A DNA stretch of 64,000 bases, from assembly GCA_030544235.1 (NCBI GenBank), contig CM060478.1, positions 3,324,227-3,388,226 on the forward strand, in the 5' to 3' direction. Numbering within the stretch: position 1 is the first letter of the stretch; the number at the start of each line of letters is the position of its first letter. Shown here one piece after another: positions 1-11,681 of the stretch. This DNA comes from Lepturacanthus savala. Its lineage: Eukaryota; Chordata; Actinopteri; Scombriformes; Trichiuridae. Position numbers and translations under genes: made by a program. Below the pieces are notes generated by a model that was given only the letters and a program-made list of their open reading frames with translations, searched no databases and had not been told where the DNA came from.

Positions 1-771
1 CTATATTAATAGCGTTAAAAATTATTTAACTTCAACGGCCCTAATTAAAATGAGAAATGCATCTACCACAGTGACGGTATGGTGAGGACCATAAAAACAA
101 CAATTCTTATTTAATACTGATTAAAACATACTTATGAATATTACATTTCCGCCTCATCTGTTCTGCTAGATGGTGCTAAATCTTACAGTCAGATTAATAA
201 ATTCACAGTTTTCCTGTCAGAGACATGAACTTCTCTCCTCTTCCTGCTGCAAAAATGAAGCCGACAGTTCGTCTCCAGCTCAGCAGAATCAGCAGGATGA
301 AGGATGAAGACTCAGCTATGCATTCAAAACCGATTTGACATCTACAGATATGTTTTTTTTGGAGTGGCATTCATGACCTATATCACTACCAACCACCAGG
401 GGGCGATCCAGATGTTTTGGTGTTCACTTTCCATCAAAGTTTCCAGTGACTCAGCTGGTTTGAAATGTTTTTGAGAGATAAGAGGAGACGCCCTCGGATG
501 TAGAAACTAAATGAATCATGTATCACTTCAGTTTTTTTTTTTTCTTGCACAACGTCATTCGTACTGAATATGAACAAAATCAGACATTTTCCATATGAAA
601 CAGGCACTAAAATAAAAATGAATACATGTTTCCTCATCATTTCAAAAGCTCTGCAGGCTGAATGAGTTCTAACAGTAGCGTCTCCACATTTCCTCCCTCA
701 ACCACACAATATGATAGTGAAATCACATGTGACCAGGTGAACGTGGTGGACGCGGTGAACAGGTAACTCAC
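1..771 (-). other. tspan14: tspan14 intron (5' part), continuing off the left edge
   Basis: Sequence downstream of the tetraspanin first coding exon on the minus strand, starting with a clean GTGAGT donor at 771-766. No further tetraspanin exon (second membrane segment, EC2 with CCG motif) is visible, so the rest of the gene must lie beyond coordinate 1. I see no other gene here. Confidence 0.6.
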
Positions 772-852
772 CCAGAAGATGATGTTGTAGCTGAACATCA
801 GGTATTTGTAGCAGCAGCTGACCTCAGCGTTTTCATAGCGATAGTAGTACAT
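772..852 (-). CDS. tspan14: Tetraspanin (TSPAN14-like, TspanC8 group), first coding exon only
   Basis: Minus-strand exon of 27 codons. It starts at an ATG at 852-850 and ends at TTC TGG before the GTGAGT donor (771-766), phase 0. The peptide begins MYYYRYENAEVSCCYKYL and runs into FSYNIIFW, the start of the first membrane helix. This matches the N terminus of TSPAN14, from memory MHYYRYSNAKVSCWYKYL, rather than TSPAN5 or TSPAN17, and the family splits its first intron at the same point. The Cys pair just before the helix is the usual juxtamembrane palmitoylation site of tetraspanins. TspanC8 members escort ADAM10 to the cell surface; that role is family knowledge, not visible in this fragment. 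Only the N-terminal cytosolic tail and part of TM1 are present; the gene runs off the left edge. The exact paralogue could change with the full gene. Confidence 0.85.
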
Positions 853-1792
853 TTCTGAAAATCACAACATAATAAACTCATATGTGAGTTGTAGAGAAAT
901 TAGAGGATAAAACACCTCTTTTAAAAACACCCAAACCTTTGGCTTTAAGATAAACCGGGGTTTTCTATGATTGGCACATTCAAGAGTTTGTTGCGTTATC
1001 TCACAGGAATCCCTCCCTGCAGCAAAATGACGCCATACTTTATCTCACAGTCAGCGGTTTGTCTTTTTTTAAATTAATAAAATGTGAGAACATGTTTTAT
1101 ACAAACAGGTTCAGTGAATTACAAATGTTAATATTTTTTATAGCTTTTTTATTGTTAGATGATGACATCGTCAGCAGTTGGTCTTTGAGTATTTTAAAAT
1201 AAATTCTTTATTGAACATATAAATACATAAGTACCCCAAAGATATTTCACATATCCAATACAATGTCATCATGTTGATGGTTTTCAGTCCATACAATAAA
1301 TGGTGCTTTAAAAAAATATTAACACTTTATTAATTGACTATACAATTTTAATTTGGGAGAACAAGGACTAATACTATAGAAAACATTTAATTTATTTCAT
1401 ATGTGACATTATCACTGTCTAAAGAATCTAAGAAACTGCTTTATCCTGACTCTCTCTTTAAACCTTCATAGTGTTACTGTGAGGCTTCACGGTGCGTTCA
1501 AGTGCATCTCCTTATCTCATGACTCTACACTTGAAAGGCTGTTTTAAAGCAGAACGTTTCTGGGTTTCTGGGTGTGTGTGTTTTCACATTTTCCTCTATT
1601 GAAATACAGCTGGCATTACTTTAATTATTTCTTTCACTGTATCAGTTCTAATAATCACACAATAAACACAGTATTAAATTCCATTATTCAGAATTCCAAA
1701 AAATAAACACATCAAACATTTTCCATGTTGTTTTACTGCAGCACTTTGAATAATTAGATGCTAAAATAATCATAAGCATGACTACATACTAA

Positions 1793-1796
<4 letters not shown>

Positions 1797-1829
<33 letters not shown>
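1797..1829. repeat. (TA)n microsatellite
   Basis: Pure TA dinucleotide run of about 16 units in the tspan14 first intron. Confidence 0.95.
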
Positions 1830-1831
<2 letters not shown>

Positions 1832-2329
1832 TATAATAACAGCATAATTTTGGTATTTGTGACAGCACCAATGAGGATAGAAGTCATAGAATTATCTGCA
1901 TATCTTGTTCCTCCACTTAAATTATTTTTTCAAATATAATTTGTCATCAAGTTTTTTGTGTCTATATACCTACATAAATACAGTATAAGCATTCAGACCT
2001 TCACTGTTTTGTTGTGTTGTAGTTTTATGCTAAAAATCGTATAAATTTGTGTTTTTCCAGCATTCAACATCCCATAATCACAAAGGGAAAAAAGATATTT
2101 TTACCTTCCAGTCATATTTATAACTCTACATAACTTTTCTAGTCATGTAGAATATTACATATTTTCAATATTATATTAATATAATTGTATTATTGTCTAT
2201 ATTATACTACCATAAGCATGTAGCATTTACTTTTGTTTATTATTATTTATTTATTTTCTCTGTTGGTATTTAGGGTGTTTTTATTTAAATATTTCTCTTG
2301 TGTTTGTATATCTATAGTTTTATAGCAGT

Positions 2330-2395
2330 ATTGGAACTTTAATTACCCCGAGGAACCTCCCAAAGCATCAATAAAGTCTTATCTAATCTATGTTT
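2330..2395 (+). mobile_element. LINE-type 3' tail fragment
   Basis: The run GGAACCTCCCAAAGCATCAA followed by TAAAGTCTTATCTAATCTA is the typical 3' end of a teleost LINE family. The same tail is found in reverse orientation at 57505-57560, so it is dispersed. No reverse transcriptase ORF is attached. Confidence 0.55.
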
Positions 2396-2404
2396 CTGTA
2401 ACTT

Positions 2405-2607
2405 AAACCGACTTTTCTCCGGTGAACCCGCCCAGCGCCGGTAGTTCTCGGTAACTCCCGGTATTTACCGTCAGCGCTAACAGGAAGCGGCTAATGCTAA
2501 TGCTAACGCAAACGCAGTAAAGTGACGATAAGTGTGTTCAAACCGGATAACGGCGAGATTAACCGTCACAGCGCGCCCGTTAAACCGTGTCACACACCGG
2601 GTCTTAC
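2405..2607 (-). promoter_or_regulatory. tspan14: GC-rich, CpG-containing start region of tspan14 (probable)
   Basis: This stretch is clearly richer in G+C and CpG than its AT-rich surroundings (for example CCCGCCCAGCGCCGG near 2428), as expected at a vertebrate housekeeping-type promoter. It lies just downstream of the probable 5' exon on the minus strand, so it would be the start of intron 1. Transcription start not determined. Confidence 0.4.
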
Positions 2608-2760
2608 CTCAGATCCGTCCGAATGAAGACGTTTGAGCTGAAAAAAGAACAAATAAACACCGACGAAAACTACAACACTACTGCTTCCCTACTCTTCTTC
2701 TTCTTTTTCTTCTTCTTCGTTGTCGTTTCTTCTTCTTCTTCTTCTACGTTTTCTTCGGGT
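2608..2760 (-). other. tspan14: Probable 5' untranslated exon of tspan14
   Basis: Reading the minus strand, GGACGGATCTGAG is followed by GTAAGA at 2607-2602, a good splice donor, in a GC-rich setting upstream of the first coding exon. The 5' limit is a guess. The upper part is an interrupted (GAA)n tract, the complement of (TTC)n at 2693-2747, which could lie in the 5' UTR or promoter. Confidence 0.4.
2693..2747. repeat. (TTC)n microsatellite
   Basis: Interrupted TTC trinucleotide tract (purine tract on the minus strand) at the probable tspan14 transcription start. Confidence 0.9.
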
Positions 2761-4148
2761 TTGTTGGCAGTTGTGAATCCATCTTTATTGGCGCAATGTC
2801 GCCACCTACTGGTTAGAGCAGGTGTGTCAAACTCAATGCACTTCATGGGCCACATTTACACAGTTTTTTCACAGTTTTTATGTCAATTTACAAAACAGGA
2901 GAGATGACATAAGAAAAAAAACGCAATTTCAACACCATGATATTCTAGTTATTCCATATTAAAAGTGAAACTATCTTGTTTTGGGTGCAATTCGATATAA
3001 ATCTGAACACTGGAGCTTTTTAAAGCATGTTATAATCTCATCGTTTTTCATTATAATCTCATAAATTGTTCAAATTCCATGACATTAAATATTAACTGAG
3101 GAATATGTGTATGTTAAAGAGTTAAAGAAAAGATGATAAATGGCTATAAAGAAGTTGTGTAAATATGTGGTATTATATTATTCATGTTGCATGTTTATTA
3201 TCATATGAAGCAACATTATCAATCATTATTTCTTCTTATTTAATGTGTGTAATTAATTATTTTCATATGATGGGGCATAACATGTATTATATAAGGAGAC
3301 TGACAAATGTAGAAGTTATTTGTTTGGTGTTTTATTTTTCTTCTTGGTATTTCAAGAAAATCCTTTTTCATTTTCCTTTATTTTCTTTTGTTTTTGTATT
3401 AAATGAGCTGCCTCGGTCATTGTAAAAGGGAAGGTTAGATAAGCTTTACAGCTTTTTTTGATTGAAAAATCTGGTTTTTCACATTCAAATAAACTTTTTT
3501 GTTATTATGTGACCACTATTTACCAAAATGGCCTTAAGAAAAGAGTTATAAAACATGAATTTCCTGTGGTACTGTTGTACTTGAACTGCAGAGGAGGCTC
3601 CAGACGCTGGATAAATCACATCTTTAGTGATTTGCAGTGATCTTTTATCCTACTCAATGCCAGCAGCAAGTGATTCTGGCTTGAGAAGCAACTTCAAAAG
3701 AGTGTTGCCTTCAAAAGGCTCGAAAAGAAAATCATGCACAAGATCTGTATCGTTCAGGAACAGCTTGTATTTTACTGTAGGTTTACCTGAAACGCTTTAT
3801 TGGTGTTTTAGACTCATTTCACAGGGTGCTACTAGAAGGAAATGTGGTCTAGTTCCCCAAAAATCTCACAGGACAGTTTAATATTTATCAGCACATATAT
3901 AATATAATTATTATCTGACATTTATAATGTAAGAATAGTTTATATCATTATGATTCTAGATGTGGAGATGCAGGTTATTGATAAGTCAATATGATCTATT
4001 GGAGTAATAATTAGTTTGTTTAATCATCACAATTTAATATTTCTAATGAAGTTACCTGTTCAAATATACAACTAAATAAGTATTTAAACATTAAAATATA
4101 TATTTATTGATCTCACCAGACAGGTGAGGTTCCAGCTGCTTTATCAGC

Positions 4149-4172
4149 TGTGTGTGTGTGTGTGTGTGTGTG

Positions 4173-4237
<65 letters not shown>
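4149..4237. repeat. (GT)n microsatellite
   Basis: GT run with two single-base interruptions. A second shorter GT tract follows at about 4386-4442. Confidence 0.95.
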
Positions 4238-4238
<1 letters not shown>

Positions 4239-5126
4239 CCTACAGGACTTTACACGTGTGTGTGCAATGTGATCATTACCTTGATGCCTCGCTTTGAGCA
4301 TCCAGTTACCGTCTCCATGGCAACAAGGCCAGCGATATATCACACGTTACACAATATTTGAATCTTTGTCTCATCAGTCTCAGCTGTGTGTGTGTGTGAG
4401 TTAGATAGAGAGTGTGTAAGTGTGTGTGTGTGTGTGTGTGTGTTCTGACATGGGTGTATTATAAAACTGGATAACGGACTGAAAAATGGCCGCCATTCAT
4501 TTCAATGGAAGTTGCTCGTCTGGAACATTCGCCAAAAAAGTTCCTGACTTCCTGGTTTATGTTTGATAAGAATGTGTAAATTTCAAAAAATAAAAACACT
4601 CACATTTGAGGCTAAATATAAAATCATGTTATGTGTCTTTTGTAGTCTTTTCTTTGCAGTAAACAGCATTTTTATGACTATTATAGTTGGTTAGTTGCAC
4701 AAATATTCCCATAAACAAAAATCTATTCATCCCATTTACATAATTCTGTTTTGGGGGATTATTCTAAAGACTTGAATGATTAAATATATATATATATATG
4801 TCAGGGTTGAAAATCATAATTATCTACACAAAATGAGTTCTTTCTGGGAGGGTTTGTCCTCTCTGTTTTCTTAAAAGACAAGAAAACACATAAAAAGCTG
4901 CATGGGTAACATGTAGATCTTTTACTTTAAGTATAAAATGACAGAAACTCGAAGGCTTCAATTAAATTTTAATAAATGAAATAAAACATAATCGCTCCTG
5001 AGACACAGCAGGGTTATGCTGCATCACACAGCTGTGATGTCACACTGGGAATAAACAGGTTTCCTGAGCTTTTCTGGCTGTTAGTTGTCAAAGTTGTCGC
5101 CTAAACACAACACAATTATTTAGAAT

Positions 5127-5626
5127 ATTAAAAAAAACTCCAGGTTCCCCCCACAGGGGATTTTGGAGATTGCTCCACTAATCATGTACAAATATAGTGA
5201 AGCTATACATCAAATTAAACAGGAGAAACTCCACTACAAGCACATATAAGTCATATTTACACACACCAAACACAACTCCAACACCAAGCTAATGAATTAA
5301 CAAATATGAATATCGGTATAGGATCATAAAGCCAACCCACTCGCCACATTTTGATGGCTAGCGCTCTGATGGTTCATGTTATACAAACAAATGACATCTC
5401 ATATGAAAGCTGAGACTGTGACGAGTCCAACGGTACCATCAGTGTAGCTTTATGACAAAAACTCAGTAAACTAGCAGCCAAAAAACACTACAGTAAAAAG
5501 TCGCTTGTTTGAATGGTATAAATGGTCGTTTAGTGTCGACCAACATCTCTGTGTTTATTCCAGACATACCCTACTGACTATGGGGATGTCCTAAACATAA
5601 AAAAGGGCTGGAGGTCAAGAGGTTAA
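5127..5626 (+). mobile_element. piggyBac-like MITE, copy 1 (internally deleted)
   Basis: About 500 bp shared with 44002-44562 (same orientation) and 22731-23289 (reverse). In the better-kept copies the ends are imperfect inverted repeats following TTAACCCNTTRAMCTCCAG, that is TTAA plus CCC as in piggyBac-type transposons. In this copy the right end is intact (GGAGGTCAAGAGGTTAA) and the left end is eroded. Compared with copy 3 it lacks about 70 bp between the GTCGCTTGTTTGAA block and AATGGTCGTTTAG. No transposase ORF. Confidence 0.75.
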
Positions 5627-6126
5627 GTAAATGCCCAACACAAACGCTGCTAAGTGAAGAACAATGCATTTCTAAACTGATTCCTCAGGTGGTTCAGTCC
5701 AGATATTGTTTTACAGTGGGTCTAACGGCTAATTTAGACAGTCAGCTAGCATATATGCTAATATGTAGAAGCAGGTCAGTCATTTATCACTCAACTTATT
5801 AAAAATTCATCCAAAATCAGGCAGTTTTTACTAGTTTGTTGGTTAAAATCAGACCTAATGATCGTTAACAAGCTCTAATGATGGAAGTTACCATAGCAAC
5901 AACTAAGACAAGTAGAGGGGGACGTGGATTTCCTGATTTTGATTCAAAATCCAGTGATGTCACAGGCCACAGGATAGAATTTGATGACGTCACTTAACAT
6001 CAGGGGTTCTGGAGAAGGTTTTTTTAACCAGTTCAGTTGTTCAGGAGCAGGAAAGAGAAAGTTGAGAGATTAACTCTAAACTTTGAGAACAAGAACAAAG
6101 AAAGGAGCCGCCAAAAAACAAGGAAG

Positions 6127-8221
6127 ATGTTTCGTTTTATGAAAAAACAACAGGTTTGTTGCAGTTTCTCAACCTTTTCACCTGTAGAAGTTGTCACGGT
6201 TCACGTTTTAACCAAATAGTTGGTAGATAATAGAAACCTTCTGTGAACTTGAAAAGCAAATCTTCTTTTATCTCATTTCTCTTTATTTTGTTTAGAAACC
6301 TGTTGAAGTAGTGAACAGCATAAAGATCACTGTCCGTCCCAGGAGGTGAGAAAATGAACCCGGCCTTTTGAGAAAAAAGTCAAATAATCATTGATTTTAT
6401 TGATTTCACACTAAATATATAACCAACGGTGTTTTTTCTATCAGCAGCATTGACATCCATGACGTTCCTGATGACAGCACCAGGAAAGACAGCAGCAAAC
6501 CCTGCTGGTATCGACTCTTCGGTCGCTCGGTATGTTTTAACAATAAGTAGTGATGGAAAGTTTAACGTTTACTAAAGTACATGTAATTGAAGATTCTACT
6601 TCACTGTTGCTGGTTTTGTTTGTGCTAAATAGACAAATAAAGTGGGTCCTGAAGAGGTAAAGCAAAGGTAAGGAGACATCTAACTACATGTCTTTATTTC
6701 TACTGCTTTAAGTCTTAATGTTCATCATAGAATAACATTGACTGTTTGTCTTCATCACCAGTGTCACCACCTCAGACGACGCTAACGCTGCCCCCAAACA
6801 GAAGGATGAAAAGCGTCGCAGATGTAAATGGTGGAAAGTACGTTTGTCTTTCATGGGTCTGTACAAAAACACGTTATTGTTGATGATTCTGTCTTTACAT
6901 GATTTAATCAGTGTTTCTTTACTCCAACAGAAGAAAAATCGGGTCACACCAGCCGCTCATGAGGTGGAGGCGACTAAAAACCTCGTGGAGGAGGAGCAGA
7001 AATCACCGGAGGACCAGAAGCTGCCTCAAGCTGTGGCAGGAGATAACAAGGAGGAGGCAGAACAAGAAGCTGAGACCACCACCATCAATAAGACCCCCCA
7101 GAGAGAAGCCACCCATCCCAAAGAGGTCTCATCACTGAGACTTCTTGGGGGTATGGACAATGAGACCCCTAAGAAGAAGGGATCCCCTAAGACCTCCGAG
7201 AAGAGGGTAACGTCCACTAAAAAACCAGAGACCTCCATCGAGACTAAGACCCCCGAGAAAAGGGTAACGATCACCCCAAAACGAGAGTCCTCCATCGACA
7301 CTAAGACCCCGGAGAAGAGGGAAGCGTTTACCCCAAAACCAGGGACCTCCACTGTCACCAAGACCCCCGAGAAGAGGGAAACAGTCACCAAAAAAAAAGA
7401 GACCTCCATTTACACCAAGACCCTTCAGAAGAGCATAACATTAACCCCAAAACCGGAGACCTCTATTGACACAGAGACCCCCGAGAAGAGTGTAACATTA
7501 ACCCCAAAACTGGAGACCTCTATTGACACCAAGACCCCCGAGAAGAGTGTAACATTCACCCAAAAATCAGCGATCTCCACTGGCACCAAGACCACCAAGA
7601 AGAGGGTAACGTTCGCTGAAGAACCAGAAATCAAATTCTTCACCGTGACCCCAGAGGAAATAGCAATGTTCACTCAACGACCAGAGACCGCCCCCGAGAC
7701 CCCCAGACAGCAGGAGGACATGTGCTTTGGGTGAGTACATCTGCATTTCTACAGGAATCCACTTCACAGATTTGTGATATTTACGTGTAATTGACTTCTT
7801 GTGCCTTTATCTGTCAGGTTCCCCAACCCGGTACACGACTGCTTCATGAACTCCTGTCTGCAGAGCCTCCTGACACTGGCCCACTTCATCGCAGACATCA
7901 ATAATCAGGAGGACGTCTGGAGTTTGGACCCAGAATCCACCGTGATCCAGTAAAGTCAAAAACACTCATTTCACCCTTTGACTGTAGGTAGAAGATTGAA
8001 ATGCTAACAGTTAAAGCCACTGCCTCTCTTCTCTTTTCAGAACATTTATGGACATCTACAAACATCATGGCTCAAGAAGTGCCTACCTGAAGTTGCTGCT
8101 CCTCACTAAATTCCGTATAGCGGTCTCTGAATTGGCTCCGGAGTTTAAAGATCAGGAAGAGAAAGTAAGTCAACAGCTTTCAAGGTTAATTGTTGCACCA
8201 TCATAGTTTCTACTGTGTATT

Positions 8222-8284
<63 letters not shown>

Positions 8285-9545
8285 AGGATGCTCATGAGTT
8301 CCTCGTCGCCGTCCTGGAGCAGATGAGACAGCGGGGCCCAGAACTGAATGTGATCGCAGAAAGTATAGGAATAACCTATAGCTGCCCCGTGGTGGATCAC
8401 ATGCTGTTCAGTATGAAGAATACCAGGACGTGCACAAAGTACAACACACACACATCTCTACATAGGCTAAAAATCCCAATAGTTAGTCTCTACAGTTAAA
8501 TGTCACCTGTTCTTTGTTTCTGATGTGTAGGTGCAGAGTAAAATCCAGCAGGCAGGAGGAGTTTACTAACCTTTCCCTGGACCTGCCACTTGGAGGAGGA
8601 ACAGTAGAACAGATGATTGAGGCTTATCTGCAGGTAACAAATATTCCATTCCATCCATTCCATCCATGTAAAGTAGAGTATAGAAGTGAATTCATGTTGT
8701 TCTGTGCTGTTCTGCAGGAGACAGAGTTGGAGTTCCGGTGTAAATGTGGTTCCAACGCGTCAAAACAACGCTCCTCATTCATTAACCTGCCAAAGTGAGT
8801 GACATCAAACCTCATTTAACCCTAATGAGTCTTCACTGTAGAACTCAGGAGACTTAATGTTAATGTTAATGTTAATGTGAGACTTAAACCACATGAACCT
8901 GCTGCTCATATCTTGTCTGGTCTGTCTGCAGAGTGCTGATCCTGCACCTGAAGCGATTCAAGTTCACTCCAAACCTGACGCTTGAAAAGTGCTTTGACCG
9001 CGTCACCATCCAGCGGGACCTGGTGATGTCTTCCATGCAGGTGAAGAGAAACTAAAGTAGCTGATAGTGAACACAAAACACTGACGTGTGACTGATGTGA
9101 ACGTGACGTAAACTGTGTTTTTTCCTTCTCAGGACGTGTGCAGCTACAACCTGGTTAGCGTCATCAGTCACTTCGGCACAGAAACATCTGGTGAGATCAT
9201 TCACTCATTCATTCACACTGACATTTATTTAGTTAAATCATCATTTTTTCTTGATTTACACATTGTGCCACTTCTTATTGACTCCTGTTTTCCTGTTAGG
9301 ACACTACATCAGTGAGGGGGCAGATCCAGATCTGGAGCAGGAGAACCCGACCGACCGCTGGTTCACGTATAATGACGCGGATGTCATGGAGACGTTCGGT
9401 TCCTTCGTGTGTGAAGAGCGAGAAGAGTCGGCTTATATCCTGTTTTATAAAAAACAGGTGAGAGGAAACACATGTGCACTGCAGCCAAACACTAACATCA
9501 TCAGATAGAAGCTCACACATTGTGTGTTTTTGTTTTCAGGAGTAG
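6127..9545 (+). CDS. USP37/26/29-like ubiquitin carboxyl-terminal hydrolase, complete, 15 exons, 663 aa
   Basis: Cysteine deubiquitinase expected to cleave ubiquitin from proteins. Exons: 6127-6153, 6296-6345, 6445-6529, 6633-6667, 6762-6837, 6931-7730, 7818-7949, 8041-8164, 8287-8438, 8531-8633, 8718-8794, 8932-9040, 9133-9190, 9300-9457, 9540-9545. All have AG/GT borders and the phases agree throughout (1992 nt). The start ATG is the first in the first exon (MFRFMKKQQ). The N-terminal half is a low-complexity Lys/Thr/Pro/Glu region with a 19-residue tandem repeat. The USP fold follows: Cys box PVHDCFMNSCLQSLL with the oxyanion Asn five residues before the Cys; DAHEFL; zinc pairs CTKC and CKC; VLILHLKRF; His box GHYISEG; WFTYNDADV with Asn at the third-residue position. 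The ending AYILFYKKQE resembles USP37 (GYIFFYMHKE, from memory), but the PH domain and ubiquitin-interacting motifs of USP37 are absent. The family is sure, the exact orthologue is not. Confidence 0.88.
7186..7620 (+). repeat. Coding 57-bp tandem repeat (19-residue unit) in the USP gene
   Basis: About seven head-to-tail copies of a 19-residue unit of the form VTxTPKPETSIDTKTPEKR lie within exon 6931-7730, followed by a degenerate eighth copy. Frame is kept through every unit. Each unit has one or more Thr-Pro sites flanked by Lys, which could be proline-directed phosphorylation sites (inference). Confidence 0.9.
8226..8282 (+). repeat. (GT)n tract abutting a USP splice acceptor
   Basis: About 28 TG units run directly into TTTGCAG, the acceptor of the exon starting at 8287. 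There is almost no polypyrimidine tract other than the alternating T residues. Confidence 0.95.
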
Positions 9546-10500
9546 ACGGGACGCCGCTCTGAAGGCCTCAGGAAACCAGACAGTATTAATCCTTCTGTTT
9601 TAGCCTGTTATGTGTAAAGTACTTGGAATTAGCTTGTTGTTGAAATGTGCTCGAGAACTAAACTTGCTTTGCCTTAGCAGCAACATCGAGTGGGGGGCAG
9701 ATGAATCCAGGACCAGCGGAGGACGGACAAATCCATGACCAGTGGAGGACGGACAAATCCATGACCAGTGGAGGACGGACGACGAGTGTTTCCTGAGGCC
9801 AGGAGCAGCAGCCCAAAGGAGGATGGGTTCCCCCCAGAGAGCCTGGTTCCTCCCAAGGTTTCTTACTCACTGAGAAGTTTTTCCTTGCCACTGTCGCCAC
9901 ACACCAGCAGGACAAGCGTTAATGTCGTTCAAGGGTTTTGCCTTGGACGACATTATCCTGCTTATACCATGGTCACTTGCGCGTTTAGAGCACCTGTAGC
10001 GCGACTGCTGTTCTTAGTCCCTGCCTGTGGTCGCCATGGTAACTCCTCTCTGTGATTCCCAGGCAGGTAATGCAGTGAAAAGAGGGGGGTTATTTGGGAG
10101 TTGCTCAGGGTTTTGAGTGTACTTGGTGGCTGTAGAGTATAGCAATAATAAGTTGTGTACTTGGCTGTTGAGTATACTCTAAAAAAAAACCTAAACAACC
10201 CAACAAATAACCCCCCTGACTGCATTACTTACCTAAGAGTCACAGAGAGGAGCTAACGTGGAAGCTAACAGGCAGGGACAGAGAACGGCGGCTGTGCTGC
10301 AGTAAAGTAGGAACGCAGGCCAAGGTGTTCTCAATCAGAAGTAATGGACACCTTGCAGCCAATCAGAACCGGGACCATGGTATAATAGCTAGTTAGTGGC
10401 TTGCTCTCTGGGGAAGAGGATAAGTATCCCGTTAACAGCCCGATTGGATTTCCAAAATAAAACCATTCCAATTGGAGAACTGTGGTTTGTGTGTTTGATT
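9546..10500. other. USP 3' flank with dispersed-repeat sequence
   Basis: Probable 3' UTR followed by repeat-derived DNA. A 26-bp unit (GACCAGTGGAGGACGGACAA + ATCCAT) occurs about three times at 9706-9790. It is followed by a motif common in teleost repeats (GGTTCCTCCCAAGGTTTCTT, near 9844). An inverted repeat at 10000-10279 is listed separately. The segment 10370-10480 has TATA-like and AATAAA-like motifs and might be a solo LTR, but I could not find matching ends. Confidence 0.4.
10000..10279. repeat. Long inverted repeat (hairpin element)
   Basis: Arms of about 80 bp at 10017-10096 and 10204-10279 are reverse complements with a few mismatches. GTCCCTGCCTGT, CTCCTCTCTGTGA, GTAATGCAGT and GGGGGGTTATTTG appear in order in the left arm and complemented in the right. 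Weaker pairing extends outward to about 10000. The loop of about 107 bp holds a direct repeat (GTGTACTTGG ... GAGTATA, twice). Confidence 0.8.
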
Positions 10501-11681
10501 TTTTTTATTCAGCATCAGTGTGAATATAATGTTATCAGTAGGAGTTTTCATGGTTCCTGCAGACTCACAGTGTAGCAGGTGGAGACTTTTTGATCAGGTG
10601 TTGTATTATTATTATTAAAGGTTGAAGATATGGGTCTTTCCTGCTGACTCCAATAGTTTTTACATACACTCTACAGCTGTAGAAGGTGATATAAGAGGAA
10701 ATATTGTCATTTATCAAATTATCTTTTTGTTCGCTTTCCCTCAGCTGTGTCTCTTTAAACAAACATGTGATAACCTTTATCAATAATGTATTATCCCTCA
10801 GCGCCCCACTTATACTGTGTGCATGATTTTTATCATCGGCAACTAACATTCAATTTAAAAAAGGTTAAAATAACATTTTAACAGCTGCTGTTACCACGGC
10901 AACGGAGGATGCTCTTGGATGAAAGCCTCCAGTTAACATGGTCACTTCTTAAACCAAAAAACTGTGTGTGATAGAGTGTGTGTGTGTGTGTGTGATAGAG
11001 ATAGAGATGAAGGGTCAGAGATTTGAGCGTCAAGAAAAAGAAAAAATGAAAGGTTGTTTGTGGTGGAGCTTCTTATCATGTTTTGGCTCCTAGAGGGTTT
11101 TTCTGCAGCTGTGAACACGACATCATGACAGGGATAGAGAAAACGTGTGTGTGTGTGTGTGTAAGATATGCGAAGATCATGTCAATGCTAACCCGTCACC
11201 ATGGTAACCGCTGTAACCACGGCAGCAGAAGATGTGAGTGTTTGAGATGTGTGCTGCAGGAGATACCGACGGACGTGGGTGTGATCAATAAATCACCCAA
11301 TACACCGTTTCTGAACATTTACAAATATAAATACAAATGAAATAGCTGTTTACTCATCAGGTGACTGGAGCTGCTCCAGGGTCTAATTTGAGTGGCCTGT
11401 TTAATATTAACAGGAGAGAACAGCTAATCCGCAATAATCCCACAATAATTAGGAGGATCAGGATTTATCAGGATCAGCTGGGACCAGAACATCTGTGCTC
11501 CAGAAGCCTGCTTCACTCCTGCTTTTATTCATTTGATATAAAGATCTTCAGCAGATGATCATATTTAGTAATTGAGCCACTGAATGTTAAAATCTCTTTG
11601 AATCAACAATAATTTATCCGTTGAAAACAAAATCTATATTTGCATTTTTTTCCTTCATTATTTTTCTGCAGAGTTCTGTTA

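Larger units (their letters stand above)
853..2607 (-). other. tspan14: tspan14 first intron and 5' flank
   Basis: AT-rich sequence between the first coding exon and a probable 5' untranslated exon. It holds a (TA)n run and a LINE-type 3' tail, listed separately. I found no coding exon in it on either strand. Confidence 0.5.
2761..6126. other. Intergenic region between tspan14 and the USP gene
   Basis: AT-rich divergent intergenic DNA. It contains two GT microsatellites and one piggyBac-like MITE, listed separately. Short open frames here (around 3165-3425, 3627-3881 and 6037-6120) show no recognisable domain or codon bias, and I do not call them genes. Confidence 0.5.

Noticed and set aside
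10370..10490. Solo LTR after the USP gene
   Set aside because: TATA-like and AATAAA-like motifs are present, but I found no matching TG...CA ends, target duplication or second copy.
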